Assembly: GCA_036521995.1 (NCBI GenBank) | Contig: DATDGR010000114.1 | Span: 1-34,714 of the forward strand | Reading direction: 5' to 3' | From: Gp13-AA77 sp036521995 | Lineage (GTDB): Bacteria > Acidobacteriota > Terriglobia > UBA7540 | DNA: 34,714 nt | Part shown: positions 28,333 to 34,714 of the stretch, one piece after another | How positions within the stretch are numbered: the stretch's first letter is position 1 | Layout of the letters: the number at the start of each line of letters is the position of its first letter | Program-made: the position numbers and the translations under genes | The notes under the pieces: generated by a model | What the model saw: the letters and a program-made list of their open reading frames with translations, nothing else | Told to the model about the DNA's origin: nothing | The model's database searches: none

Positions 28333-29997
28333 ATGATGAAGTCAGGAGTGGGCAAATCCGGGTTGGAGTCAGCCCGCGCCTGCCGAGGCAGGGCCTGGCT
28401 GGTGGCTGCCCTGCTGGCGGCACTGGGTGGTCTTGTCGTCGCCTCGCTTCCCGCTTTCGCCGGCCCGGACAAGCAAAGCAAGGAAGAAAAGAAGCGGGAA
28501 AAGGCCATCCAGAAGGAGTCGGAGAGTCCCTACAAGAAGTGGATCGAGCAGGAAGTTCCTTACATCATCACCGACGAGGAACGGCAGACTTTTAAGAAGC
28601 TCTCCACGGACGACGAGCGCGAGACCTTCATCGAGAATTTTTGGGAGCGCCGCAACCCCAACCCCGGTAATCCCGAGAACGAGTTCAAAGAGGAATACTA
28701 CCGCCGCATCGCTTACGCCAACGAGCACTACGCCTCGGGGATTCCCGGCTGGAAGACGGACCGGGGTCGCATCTACATTATGTATGGTCCGCCCAACGAG
28801 ATTGAGTCGCATCCGAGCGGAGGCACTTATGAGCGGCCCGCCTCGGAAGGCGGCGGTGAGACCTCCACCTTTCCTTTCGAAGATTGGACGTACAACTACA
28901 TTGACGGAATAGGTAACAACATCCAGCTCGAGTTCGTCGATCCCACCATGAGCGGCGAGTACCACCTGACGATGGATCCCGGTGAGAAGGACGCGCTGCT
29001 GCACGTCCCGGGAGCCGGACTGACCCTGATGGAATCAATGGGGATGGCCTCAAAGAACGACCGCTTTACGCGCACGGACGGCATGACCACCGGCCAGGCG
29101 CTGGGGGGCACGCCGGAGAGCATGGAGGAGTTTACGCGGCTGGATACGTTTGCCAAGATCTTCAAGCCGCCCGCCGTGAAGTTTGACGATCTCAAAGCGT
29201 CCGTCTCCCACAAGATCTCAGCGCAGATTCTTCCCTTTGAGGTCAGGACGGACTTCATCCGCATCACGGGCGACACCGTCCTGACGCCCATCACCGTCCA
29301 AGTGTCGCAGAAGGACCTCGAGTTCCAGAACAAGAACGGCGTGATGCATGCGATGGTCGACATTTATGGTCAACTGAGTTCGCTCGGAGGACGGGTGGCC
29401 AATACCTTCGACGACGGAGTGGTGGTGGACGTGCCGGAGCACGACTTTCAGAACTACGTCGATCGCAAACAGGTCTACCAGAAGGCGGTGCCGCTGCGGC
29501 CCGGCCACTACAAGCTGAGCCTGGTGGTGAAGGACGAGAATAGCGGCAATATCGGGACCCTCGATCTCGGAATCGTCGTTCCCCATTATGACGATGACAA
29601 GCTGGCCTCGAGCTCCCTGATCCTGGCCGATCTCATCCAGCAGCTTCCCACGACACAGGTGGGTACCGGTCCGTTCGTGATCGGCGGCACCAAGGTGCGA
29701 CCGAGCGTCAGCAAGGTGTTCAACCGGGATGAGAACCTTGGGATCTACATGCAGGTGTACAACCTTTCGTCCGATCCGAAGACGCACAAAGCGTCGGCGC
29801 AGATTGACTACGAATTGACGAAGGACGGCAAGTCCGTCTTCACCAAGGCCGAGCAGGCCCAAACGGCTCAGGTGACCATTGAAAAGACCTTGCCGCTGAA
29901 AACGCTCCAGCCGGGGCAGTACAAGCTGGAGGTCAAGGTCACCGATAATCTCAACAAGCAGTCGGTGATCGAACCCGCGACGTTTCAGGTACAATAA
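28333..29997 (+). CDS. Exported GWxTD-domain protein
   Basis: A 554-aa secreted protein with an N-terminal signal peptide (AWLVAALLAALGG, cleavage after ~PAFA) and a Lys/Glu-rich segment, then the GWxTD domain: WIEQEVPYIITDEE, FWERRNPNPGNPENEFKEEY, and the namesake GWKTD at 139-143 followed by RGRIYIMYGPPNEIE. The C-terminal two thirds are beta-rich Ig-like regions ending VKVTDNLNKQSVIEPATFQV. The GWxTD family is widespread in Acidobacteriota, Bacteroidota and related phyla; its role is not established. The start could be TTG 28285 or either of two adjacent ATGs at 28333/28336; I took 28333 because it gives a compact signal peptide. The ribosome site is weak. Confidence 0.85.
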   Translation: MMKSGVGKSGLESARACRGRAWLVAALLAALGGLVVASLPAFAGPDKQSKEEKKREKAIQKESESPYKKWIEQEVPYIITDEERQTFKKLSTDDERETFIENFWERRNPNPGNPENEFKEEYYRRIAYANEHYASGIPGWKTDRGRIYIMYGPPNEIESHPSGGTYERPASEGGGETSTFPFEDWTYNYIDGIGNNIQLEFVDPTMSGEYHLTMDPGEKDALLHVPGAGLTLMESMGMASKNDRFTRTDGMTTGQALGGTPESMEEFTRLDTFAKIFKPPAVKFDDLKASVSHKISAQILPFEVRTDFIRITGDTVLTPITVQVSQKDLEFQNKNGVMHAMVDIYGQLSSLGGRVANTFDDGVVVDVPEHDFQNYVDRKQVYQKAVPLRPGHYKLSLVVKDENSGNIGTLDLGIVVPHYDDDKLASSSLILADLIQQLPTTQVGTGPFVIGGTKVRPSVSKVFNRDENLGIYMQVYNLSSDPKTHKASAQIDYELTKDGKSVFTKAEQAQTAQVTIEKTLPLKTLQPGQYKLEVKVTDNLNKQSVIEPATFQVQ

Positions 29998-30034
29998 TGC
30001 TGGTCCTAACTTCGTCTGCGGACATCATTTTGTC

Positions 30035-31804
30035 GTGCGCGTGAGAAAATCGGCCTGGCAAATTCGGCGTTGCTCGAAGCACGTGGCCTGGAGCCTCCTG
30101 CTGGCCAGTCTCATGGCCACCGCCGCCGTCTGCTTGGCCGCGGGCGACTCCTCTCATGGCCAAGTCTCCGGGATGATCACGGACCGCCAGGGCCATCCGC
30201 TAGTTGGCGCTGAGGTCGTCATCGTGGGACCCGGGATCACCCGGCGCATGGAGCGCGTCCTGACGGACGCTCAGGGAAGATTCATGGCCAGCGGGCTGGC
30301 GCCGGGCCGTTACTCGTTGCGCGTAGCTGCCACCCATTTGGTACGAAACGGCGTTGAGGTGCGCTCCGGCCAGGTTTCACAATTGAGTCTGGTGCTCAAC
30401 AGCATCCTCCCGGGTCTCGCAGGACAACGGCAGACGGTCGTAAGTCCCAGCGACGATTGGAAGTGGGTTCTGCGAAGCTCCGCTTCGGTGCGTCCCGTTC
30501 TGCGCTATCGGACGCCCGCCTCGCATGACGCGAATGACCCTCTCGAACCTAGCCAGGAGCTTGTAGCGATGATCCCGGCCTCTGCCGGCGGCGACGCTCT
30601 CAGTGACCAGGTGAACCTGGGCAGTGTCCTGGCCTACTGGCGTCCCCTTTCAACCGATACCGACGTCCTGGTAGCAAGTTCAGCCGCCGGACAAGGCGTC
30701 TCTACCTCTTCGGTGATGACGTCCTTCCGGCGTAAGGTTGCGGACGGCAACCCGCAGGAACTAACCGTGGTGGTTCAGCAGTTGAACTTCGACGGCGGTC
30801 TGCCGCTTCTTCCGCCTGCGGAGAATCTCTTAAGCGCACGCGGCATGACTTTGCGTTACTCCCAAACACGGCAGATCTCAGGCGCGCTCACCTTCACCAG
30901 CGGCGTTGAGATCAATTACCTTTCCTCTTATCGCAGCGTGGCGACCGCTTTGCCTCATGCTGAGCTCGAATACGTCCTGAGCCCCGCGAGCAAACTGAAA
31001 GTGCGATACGGCGCCGTGGGCCCATCTCAGGATGACAGCACCCTCGCTGGAAAAGTGGGTGAACTCGATGCCTTTCCGCGGGTGAGTCTGCGGGGCTACG
31101 CGCCGAAGCTGGAATCAACCCGCCACAGCGAGGTGGCTTATTCGCGACGGCTCACCAAGAAAGCCAAGGTTGAAGTGGCTGCCTACCATGACAGCGTCAG
31201 CAATGCAGTGGTGCGCGGGTTGGGCCAGCCCGGAGCCTGGGCCCAGTGGGCCGCCGAGGGCGAGGTTTTGCCGAACGGCGCCGCCAATGGCGTGAACTTG
31301 AACGCGGGGGGTTATGGCTCGACTGGCGTGCGCGCGTCGATTTCGGAGTCGTTCGGCAGGCATCTTGACCTGGGCTTGGCCTACACCACGGGCGATGCCT
31401 TGGCGGTGTCGGGATCGCAGCTCCCGGAGGGGGCGGGTGCAGGCTTTGCCTCGCTGATCCGGCCCCGCGCATCGCAGTCGGCCATGGCGACCCTGGTGGC
31501 TCAGCTCCCGGTAACGAAGACTCAGGTGATTGCTTCGTATGCTTGGTTGCAGCCAGGCAGCGTGACGGCCGTGGACCCTTACGGCCTCGCCGACATGAAC
31601 GTTGCTCCTTTCGCCGGGCTTCAGATCCGGCAGCCTCTGCCCTCCCCGGGCTTCCTCTCCGGCGCGCACATCGAAGCTGTGGGTGATTTCCGCAACATCG
31701 CGGGCGAAGGCTACCTCCGCATGCCCACTGCCGGCAGTGGGCAGCCCATCATCCTTACTCCTGCCTACCGCAGCTTCTGCGGAGGGTTCTCAGTGCAGTT
31801 CTAG
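30035..31804 (+). CDS. Outer-membrane barrel protein with carboxypeptidase-regulatory-like domain
   Basis: A 589-aa protein: signal peptide (AWSLLLASLMATAAVCLAA, ~18-36), a carboxypeptidase-regulatory/Ig-like domain (~43-120) with SGMITDRQGHPLVGAEVVI and TDAQGRFMASGLAPGRYSL, and a long beta-strand-rich part (~190-589) ending in FSVQF, with the C-terminal Phe typical of outer-membrane barrels. No TonB box or plug is evident, so it is smaller than the usual acidobacterial TonB-dependent receptors (~1000 aa). GTG 30035 is the start; another GTG lies two codons on. It follows the GWxTD gene by 37 bp and likely shares its transcript. Confidence 0.7.
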   Translation: MRVRKSAWQIRRCSKHVAWSLLLASLMATAAVCLAAGDSSHGQVSGMITDRQGHPLVGAEVVIVGPGITRRMERVLTDAQGRFMASGLAPGRYSLRVAATHLVRNGVEVRSGQVSQLSLVLNSILPGLAGQRQTVVSPSDDWKWVLRSSASVRPVLRYRTPASHDANDPLEPSQELVAMIPASAGGDALSDQVNLGSVLAYWRPLSTDTDVLVASSAAGQGVSTSSVMTSFRRKVADGNPQELTVVVQQLNFDGGLPLLPPAENLLSARGMTLRYSQTRQISGALTFTSGVEINYLSSYRSVATALPHAELEYVLSPASKLKVRYGAVGPSQDDSTLAGKVGELDAFPRVSLRGYAPKLESTRHSEVAYSRRLTKKAKVEVAAYHDSVSNAVVRGLGQPGAWAQWAAEGEVLPNGAANGVNLNAGGYGSTGVRASISESFGRHLDLGLAYTTGDALAVSGSQLPEGAGAGFASLIRPRASQSAMATLVAQLPVTKTQVIASYAWLQPGSVTAVDPYGLADMNVAPFAGLQIRQPLPSPGFLSGAHIEAVGDFRNIAGEGYLRMPTAGSGQPIILTPAYRSFCGGFSVQF

Positions 31805-31916
31805 CTTTTTCGTCCGGCCGGCATCAACCGTTTTGTCATCTTGTCCGAGGCCGGGAACGCTCGCCCGCAACCGTCCCACGGAGAGAAGAAACGCGACTGA
31901 GAGAAGGAGGCGCCTT

Positions 31917-32969
31917 ATGGGCGGATCGATGGCGGCGGTGGTGCATTACGCGCTTCGCGAGGGAAGCGTGGAGCTTCGCGAGGTTCCTCAGCCGGAACCA
32001 CCGGGCGATGGCGAAGTGACCCTGAAAACAGAGGCGGTCGGCGTCTGCGGGAGCGAGATTCATCAATTTCACAACCTGCAAAGCTGGCCGGTGAACGTGC
32101 CCGTGATCCTCGGGCACGAATTCTCAGGGGTGGTCGCGAAGCTGGGGCGCGGCGTGTCCGGTTTTCGCGAGGGCGACCGGGTGGTGTCGGAGACCGCGGC
32201 CCGCATTTGCGAACGGTGCGCCTACTGCCGCTCGGGTGAATACAACCTTTGCCCTGAGCGCCTCGGCTTCGGGTACGGTGTGGACGGGGCCATGGCGGAC
32301 TACGTCCGGGTTCCGGCCCGCTGCCTGCATCACCTTCCCGCCTCGGTGCCGCCGGAGCGGGCCGCTCTGGCCGAGCCTTGCTGCGTAGCCTACAACGCGG
32401 TGGCCGTCAAGACCCGAGTGGAGCCGGGGGCGAGCGTCCTGGTGCTCGGTCCCGGGCCCATCGGCCTGCTCTGCATGGCGCTGGCGAAGCTCTCGGGCGC
32501 CAGTTGGGTGGCGGTGGCGGGGCTCGAGCGGGACAGAACTCGCCTGGAACTGGCCCGGCGATTGGGCGCCGATCAGACCTTCGCCGGCGGGCGCGACGCC
32601 GTTCTGGAGGGCGCCCAGGCTTTCGGCGACGGCTTGGGCGTGGACGTGGTCATCGACGCTTCCGGCAACTCCGCCGTCCTCAGCCTCGCCCTCTCCGCCG
32701 TGCGCCCGGCCGGGCAGATCACCAAGGTCGGCTGGGGACGTGAGGCCCTGAGCTTTTCGCTCGATCCCCTGGTGCAGAAAGCGGTGCGGCTTCAGGGCAG
32801 TTTCAGCCATAACTATGCCGTCTGGGAGAGGGTGATCGGGCTGATGGCGGCCAACCGCCTCGATCCCGAGCCGCTCGTCGGGCGGGTAGCACCCCTTCAA
32901 GGCTGGCGGGATTGCTTCGATGACATGGGCGCGGGGCGGATCGTCAAGGGCGTGCTGAAGCCAGCGTAG
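31917..32969 (+). CDS. Zinc-dependent medium-chain alcohol/polyol dehydrogenase
   Basis: A 350-aa MDR enzyme of the sorbitol/threonine dehydrogenase branch, oxidising a secondary alcohol with NAD(P). Catalytic zinc ligands C44, H67 and E68 (GHEFSG), with E153 nearby; structural zinc ligands C98, C101, C104 and C112 (CERCAYCRSGEYNLC). Dinucleotide loop VLVLGPGPIGLLCMA (174-188). All ligands are intact. ATG 31917 has GGAGG 7-8 nt upstream; the frame extends far upstream into the preceding gene but without similarity. The substrate cannot be read from sequence. Gap to the barrel gene is 112 bp. Confidence 0.92.
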   Translation: MGGSMAAVVHYALREGSVELREVPQPEPPGDGEVTLKTEAVGVCGSEIHQFHNLQSWPVNVPVILGHEFSGVVAKLGRGVSGFREGDRVVSETAARICERCAYCRSGEYNLCPERLGFGYGVDGAMADYVRVPARCLHHLPASVPPERAALAEPCCVAYNAVAVKTRVEPGASVLVLGPGPIGLLCMALAKLSGASWVAVAGLERDRTRLELARRLGADQTFAGGRDAVLEGAQAFGDGLGVDVVIDASGNSAVLSLALSAVRPAGQITKVGWGREALSFSLDPLVQKAVRLQGSFSHNYAVWERVIGLMAANRLDPEPLVGRVAPLQGWRDCFDDMGAGRIVKGVLKPA

Positions 32970-32995
32970 CGGGCCGGCGGTCAACCGGGCTTGCA

Positions 32996-33010
32996 GCGGG
33001 CGCAGCCCGC
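32996..33010 (+). terminator. Short GC hairpin after the dehydrogenase gene
   Basis: GCGGGC (32996-33001) and GCCCGC (33005-33010) with a 3-nt loop, 27 nt after the dehydrogenase stop. It has no T-run; possible transcript end. Confidence 0.3.
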
Positions 33011-33105
33011 ATTGGAGTGCGGCGTCCTCGGCCACCGCCTTTTGACAGATTATTTAACCAGCAATCCGCCATGCAAGGCTTGCTTCCAGGCGGCGGCACA
33101 AACTG

Positions 33106-33137
33106 AAAAGGCCCGGCTGCAAACGCGGCCCGGCCTT
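33106..33137 (-). terminator. Rho-independent terminator of the 5S rRNA gene
   Basis: On the minus strand AAGGCC-G-GGC and the matching GCC-G-GGCCTT pair into a stem with one mismatch and a short loop, followed by TTTTC. It lies ~70 nt past the 3' end of the 5S rRNA gene in the right orientation. Confidence 0.65.
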
Positions 33138-33206
33138 ATGGGGCGATCCTTCAGGACCGCCTCCAGGCTTAGACTCAGGTTGCCCCGAGTCCGTCCCAAA
33201 CTAATC

Positions 33207-33397
33207 CCGGCGACGACCCACTCTCCCACGCAGTTACCCACGCAGTACCATCGGCCCTGGAGGGCTTAACTTGAGGCGCCTTGCGGGCGTGAGCGAAGCG
33301 GGAGCCCGCAGCCGAAATCCCGAGCGGAGCGAGGGATCGCGACCGCCCCCGTGTTCGGGATGGGAACGGGTGTGACCCCTCCGGTATCAATCGCCGG
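33207..33397 (-). rRNA. rrf: 5S rRNA gene interrupted by a 76-nt insertion
   Basis: Read on the minus strand, 33397 down to 33349 gives the 5' part of a bacterial 5S rRNA (ending CCCATCCCGAACACGG), and 33272 down to 33207 gives the 3' part (AAGTTAAGCCCTCCAG, then CCGATGGTACTGCG and GGGAGAG, ending in TCGCCGG). Joined, they form a 115-nt 5S rRNA: helix I pairs CCGGCGA with TCGCCGG, helix II GGAGGG with CCCTCC, helix III CCGT with ACGG, and helix IV can pair with several G-U wobbles. Between the parts lie 76 nt absent from normal 5S. No 23S or 16S gene adjoins. It may be a functional rRNA with an intervening sequence or a pseudogene; the intact helices favour the former or a recent insertion. 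Confidence 0.85.
33273..33348 (-). repeat. 76-nt structured insertion inside the 5S rRNA gene
   Basis: The insertion lies between ACACGG and AAGTT, in the 3' strand of helix III, just before the two bulged A residues (about E. coli 51/52). On the minus strand it contains TGCGGGC...GCCCGCA (7 bp), ATCCC...GGGAT (5 bp), and outer GGCG...CGCC near its ends, so it could fold as a closed extra arm. Its CGCTCCGCTCGGGAT and CGCTTCGCTCACG wording resembles dispersed intergenic repeats of this phylum. No target duplication is clear. Confidence 0.75.
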
Positions 33398-33413
33398 CGG
33401 CTTCACACGAGAT

Positions 33414-33941
33414 CTAAGCGGGCTGCGGCGGCGTGGGTCCCAGAGGGTAGGTGCCGGAACGGTGCCGCGCATCGAAACGCGCATCCGACGCGCCGCCTCG
33501 CCGGGAAATCCCCACCAACGACCGGCGCCCCCAGCCATGACGCGTGAGCATCCGATGGACCGTCGAAGGCGCAACCGGCCGGCCGGCGGCTAGCTCCACG
33601 GCCTGGTGAATATCGCGGAACTCCAGAACGGCGTTTGGCCAGGCTTCGGCGCGCAGCCGATTCAGCAGGTCAGCTTCGGCGTCCCGGGTAAGGACTTCGT
33701 AGCGCCGGCCGCCCCGACCCGGTCCCTCCAATGCCCTTGCGCCCTTCCGCCGGTACAGCGACTGCACGCCGCGAACTGACCAAACCGACCAGCCCATGGC
33801 CTTGGCGATTTGGAAGGCGTTCATTCCCAGGCTCAGGCGCATCCATACGCATTGCGCGCGCCGCAACTGGTCGGCGGTACGCGCTCGCTGGAGCGCCGCC
33901 TGCGCCTCTTCCAGAGCTCCTTCCGGGTAGGGACTTGCCAT
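33414..33941 (-). pseudogene. IS630-type transposase N-terminal (DNA-binding) remnant
   Basis: A 175-aa frame starting MASPYPEGALEEAQAAL with a GAGAGGA ribosome site. Residues ~15-65 form a helix-turn-helix (LGMNAFQIAKAMGWSVWSVRG) and ~90-130 a winged helix (LNRLRAEAWPNAVLEFRDIHQAV... STVHRMLTRHGWG), as in the N-terminal half of IS630-family transposases. After HGWG the sequence becomes Arg/Pro-rich and unrelated, and the DDE catalytic half is absent in all three frames before the 5S gene 16 nt downstream. It is either an OrfA whose OrfB was deleted or a free-standing regulator made from the domain; remnant is more likely. Confidence 0.6.
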
Positions 33942-33995
33942 GGTTCCTCTCCATGATGTATTTCGATGATTATTCATTTATCAGATTACAAGATT

Positions 33996-34073
33996 GACGG
34001 GACCAGAACAAGCACGTGGCGCAGAGTCTGTGCTTTCCAGACTCTGCGGCTTCTCGCCACAAACCGTCCCGTC
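33996..34073. repeat. Nested palindrome with GCAGAGTCTG core
   Basis: Outer arms GACGGGAC (33996-34003) and GTCCCGTC (34066-34073), middle arms GTGGCG and CGCCAC (34055-34060), and a perfect 11-bp core CGCAGAGTCTG (34020-34030) with CAGACTCTGCG (34038-34048), loop 7 nt. All three levels share one centre, so the 78 bp could extrude as one cruciform or fold as one RNA. Confidence 0.7.
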
Positions 34074-34115
34074 GGCTGTAATAGGCTAGATATGTAATCG
34101 CTCTCACTAGAAACC

Positions 34116-34143
34116 GCAGAGTTTCTGGACTGCGAAACTCTGC
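34116..34143. repeat. Second palindrome of the GCAGAGT family
   Basis: GCAGAGTTTC (34116-34125) and GAAACTCTGC (34134-34143), perfect 10-bp stem and 8-nt loop. The arm is a variant of the core arm at 34021 (GCAGAGTCTG), so the two hairpins belong to one repeat family ~75 bp apart. Confidence 0.65.
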
Positions 34144-34245
34144 ACTACCTTGCTATCGAGGAACTGTCGCTCCTCTGGGCAGCTAGCGAAGCTGGTGAGT
34201 GGACGGATCGCCTTCTGTGGATTCCGCGTTTGCTTGCTTCTGCGA

Positions 34246-34620
34246 TTAGTGAAACCGGGCTACTCCCGGTTCAATGTGCTGATTCATTTCCTCTGCCGTG
34301 ATGATCGGCACCGGTCCGAGCTTAGCCCAGTTCTCAATAAGATGTTCCATCTCTTTGGCATCTGCAAAGTCGGCGATAGGCCAGCCATTTTTCTTAAACT
34401 CATCATCGACTTCGAGGATGATCAGCGCAAACAGGCCCCATCCCCAGTACAAACAGAAATGCGACCAATAACGATTCATGTGGACGGGCGATATAGTTAC
34501 TTGCTCGGCTGTACCCCAGGCTCTTCGGTACAGTTCCGCAACGTTAAAGTGAACGGCACGGGAGCTTGCTGAAGAGGGTGTCCCAGAGTTCGTTGGAGCT
34601 TGAGCGACGGCTGTTTTCAT
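34246..34620 (-). CDS. Unknown 124-aa protein, one probable membrane segment
   Basis: Not a family I recognise. Visible: a Ser/Thr/Ala-rich N-terminus (~5-22), a middle with RYWSHFCLYWGWGLFALIILEV (~50-71), which is long and hydrophobic enough for a membrane helix, then an acidic, helical C-terminal part (DDEFKKNGW, MEHLIENWAKLG). It starts at ATG 34620, one nt after the stop of the upstream frame (TAAAATG), and GGAG lies within that upstream frame ~13 nt before, so it is probably translationally coupled. Neighbouring repeats and a possible transposase suggest an acquired segment. Confidence 0.55.
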   Translation of the reverse strand: MKTAVAQAPTNSGTPSSASSRAVHFNVAELYRRAWGTAEQVTISPVHMNRYWSHFCLYWGWGLFALIILEVDDEFKKNGWPIADFADAKEMEHLIENWAKLGPVPIITAEEMNQHIEPGVARFH

Positions 34621-34621
34621 T

Positions 34622-34714
34622 TTACGCCGCTTTCTCCTTCAAGGGCTCCTCAGTTCGACCCAGCGCCACTTTCAGTCTCCAGAGGTCCCGGTAGCCCATG
34701 AGGCGTCGAAAGTT
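34622..34714 (-). CDS. C-terminal end of a possible transposase (IS256/Mutator-like)
   Basis: The minus strand is open from the right edge to TAA at 34622, giving 30 residues: NFRRLMGYRDLWRLKVALGR followed by TEEPLKEKAA. The FRR-x-x-GYRDLWRL-x-x-AL pattern resembles the extreme C-terminus of IS256/Mutator transposases, but only this short piece is visible. Its stop overlaps the start region of the 124-aa gene, which would make that gene part of the same element or operon. Confidence 0.4.
   Translation of the reverse strand, partial: NFRRLMGYRDLWRLKVALGRTEEPLKEKAA

Larger units (their letters stand above)
33942..34245. other. Palindrome-rich gap without genes
   Basis: About 300 bp, AT-richer than the rest of the window, between the IS630-type frame and the 124-aa gene. 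It holds two related strong hairpins (33996-34073 and 34116-34143) and no supported coding frame. Confidence 0.5.

Noticed and set aside
32991..33020. Intrinsic terminator with T-run after the dehydrogenase gene
   Set aside because: Hairpin present but no T-tract, so only a low-confidence terminator is listed.
33175..33574. Short minus-strand frames over the 5S locus
   Set aside because: The sequence is explained by 5S rRNA and its insertion; peptides are Arg/Pro-rich with no family.

Overview
The window looks like a chromosomal segment of a high-GC, Gram-negative bacterium, most likely a member of the Acidobacteriota. This is inferred from gene content and style: a GWxTD-domain secreted protein next to a carboxypeptidase-regulatory-like outer-membrane barrel, a MacAB-like operon with two separate permeases, small secreted proteins with cleavable signals, and many dispersed intergenic repeats. 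No marker good enough for a species call is present.

Layout from left to right. Positions 1-905 (minus) hold most of a mannonate dehydratase gene cut by the window edge. After a ~1 kb non-coding gap with a diverged 174-bp-spaced repeat comes a folate/methionine block on the plus strand (metH, a MetF-like methylenetetrahydrofolate reductase, a HemQ/chlorite-dismutase family protein). Four minus-strand genes follow: a secreted Tyr/Gly/Pro-tailed protein, a HIT hydrolase, an RlpA-like lipoprotein and a 57-aa protein. A rhomboid protease (plus) and a small secreted protein (minus) come next.

From 12649 to 20286 runs a plus-strand sugar cluster: DUF5989 protein, SxtJ-like membrane protein, NodU/CmcH-type carbamoyltransferase, then RmlA, RmlB, RmlC and RmlD homologues that together make dTDP-L-rhamnose, then an exported D-aminoacylase-like amidohydrolase. 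A PBP2-like transpeptidase (20479-22350) follows. It converges on a four-gene minus-strand ABC export operon (adaptor, ATPase, two permeases; 27974 down to 22406), in which each intercistronic gap carries a different repeat. To the right are the GWxTD protein, the barrel protein and a zinc alcohol dehydrogenase.

The right end is accessory-like. It has a 5S rRNA gene on the minus strand with no 16S/23S beside it and a 76-nt structured insertion in helix III, a terminator behind it, an IS630-type DNA-binding domain remnant, two related strong palindromes, and at the edge a possible transposase C-terminus coupled by TAAAATG to an unknown 124-aa membrane protein gene. The interrupted 5S gene is the most striking feature of the window.

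How it works together: MetF-like reductase supplies 5-methyl-THF to MetH. The Rml set supplies dTDP-rhamnose, and the carbamoyltransferase trio probably decorates a surface glycan or secondary metabolite. RlpA and PBP2 act on peptidoglycan. The ABC operon exports a substrate or drug.
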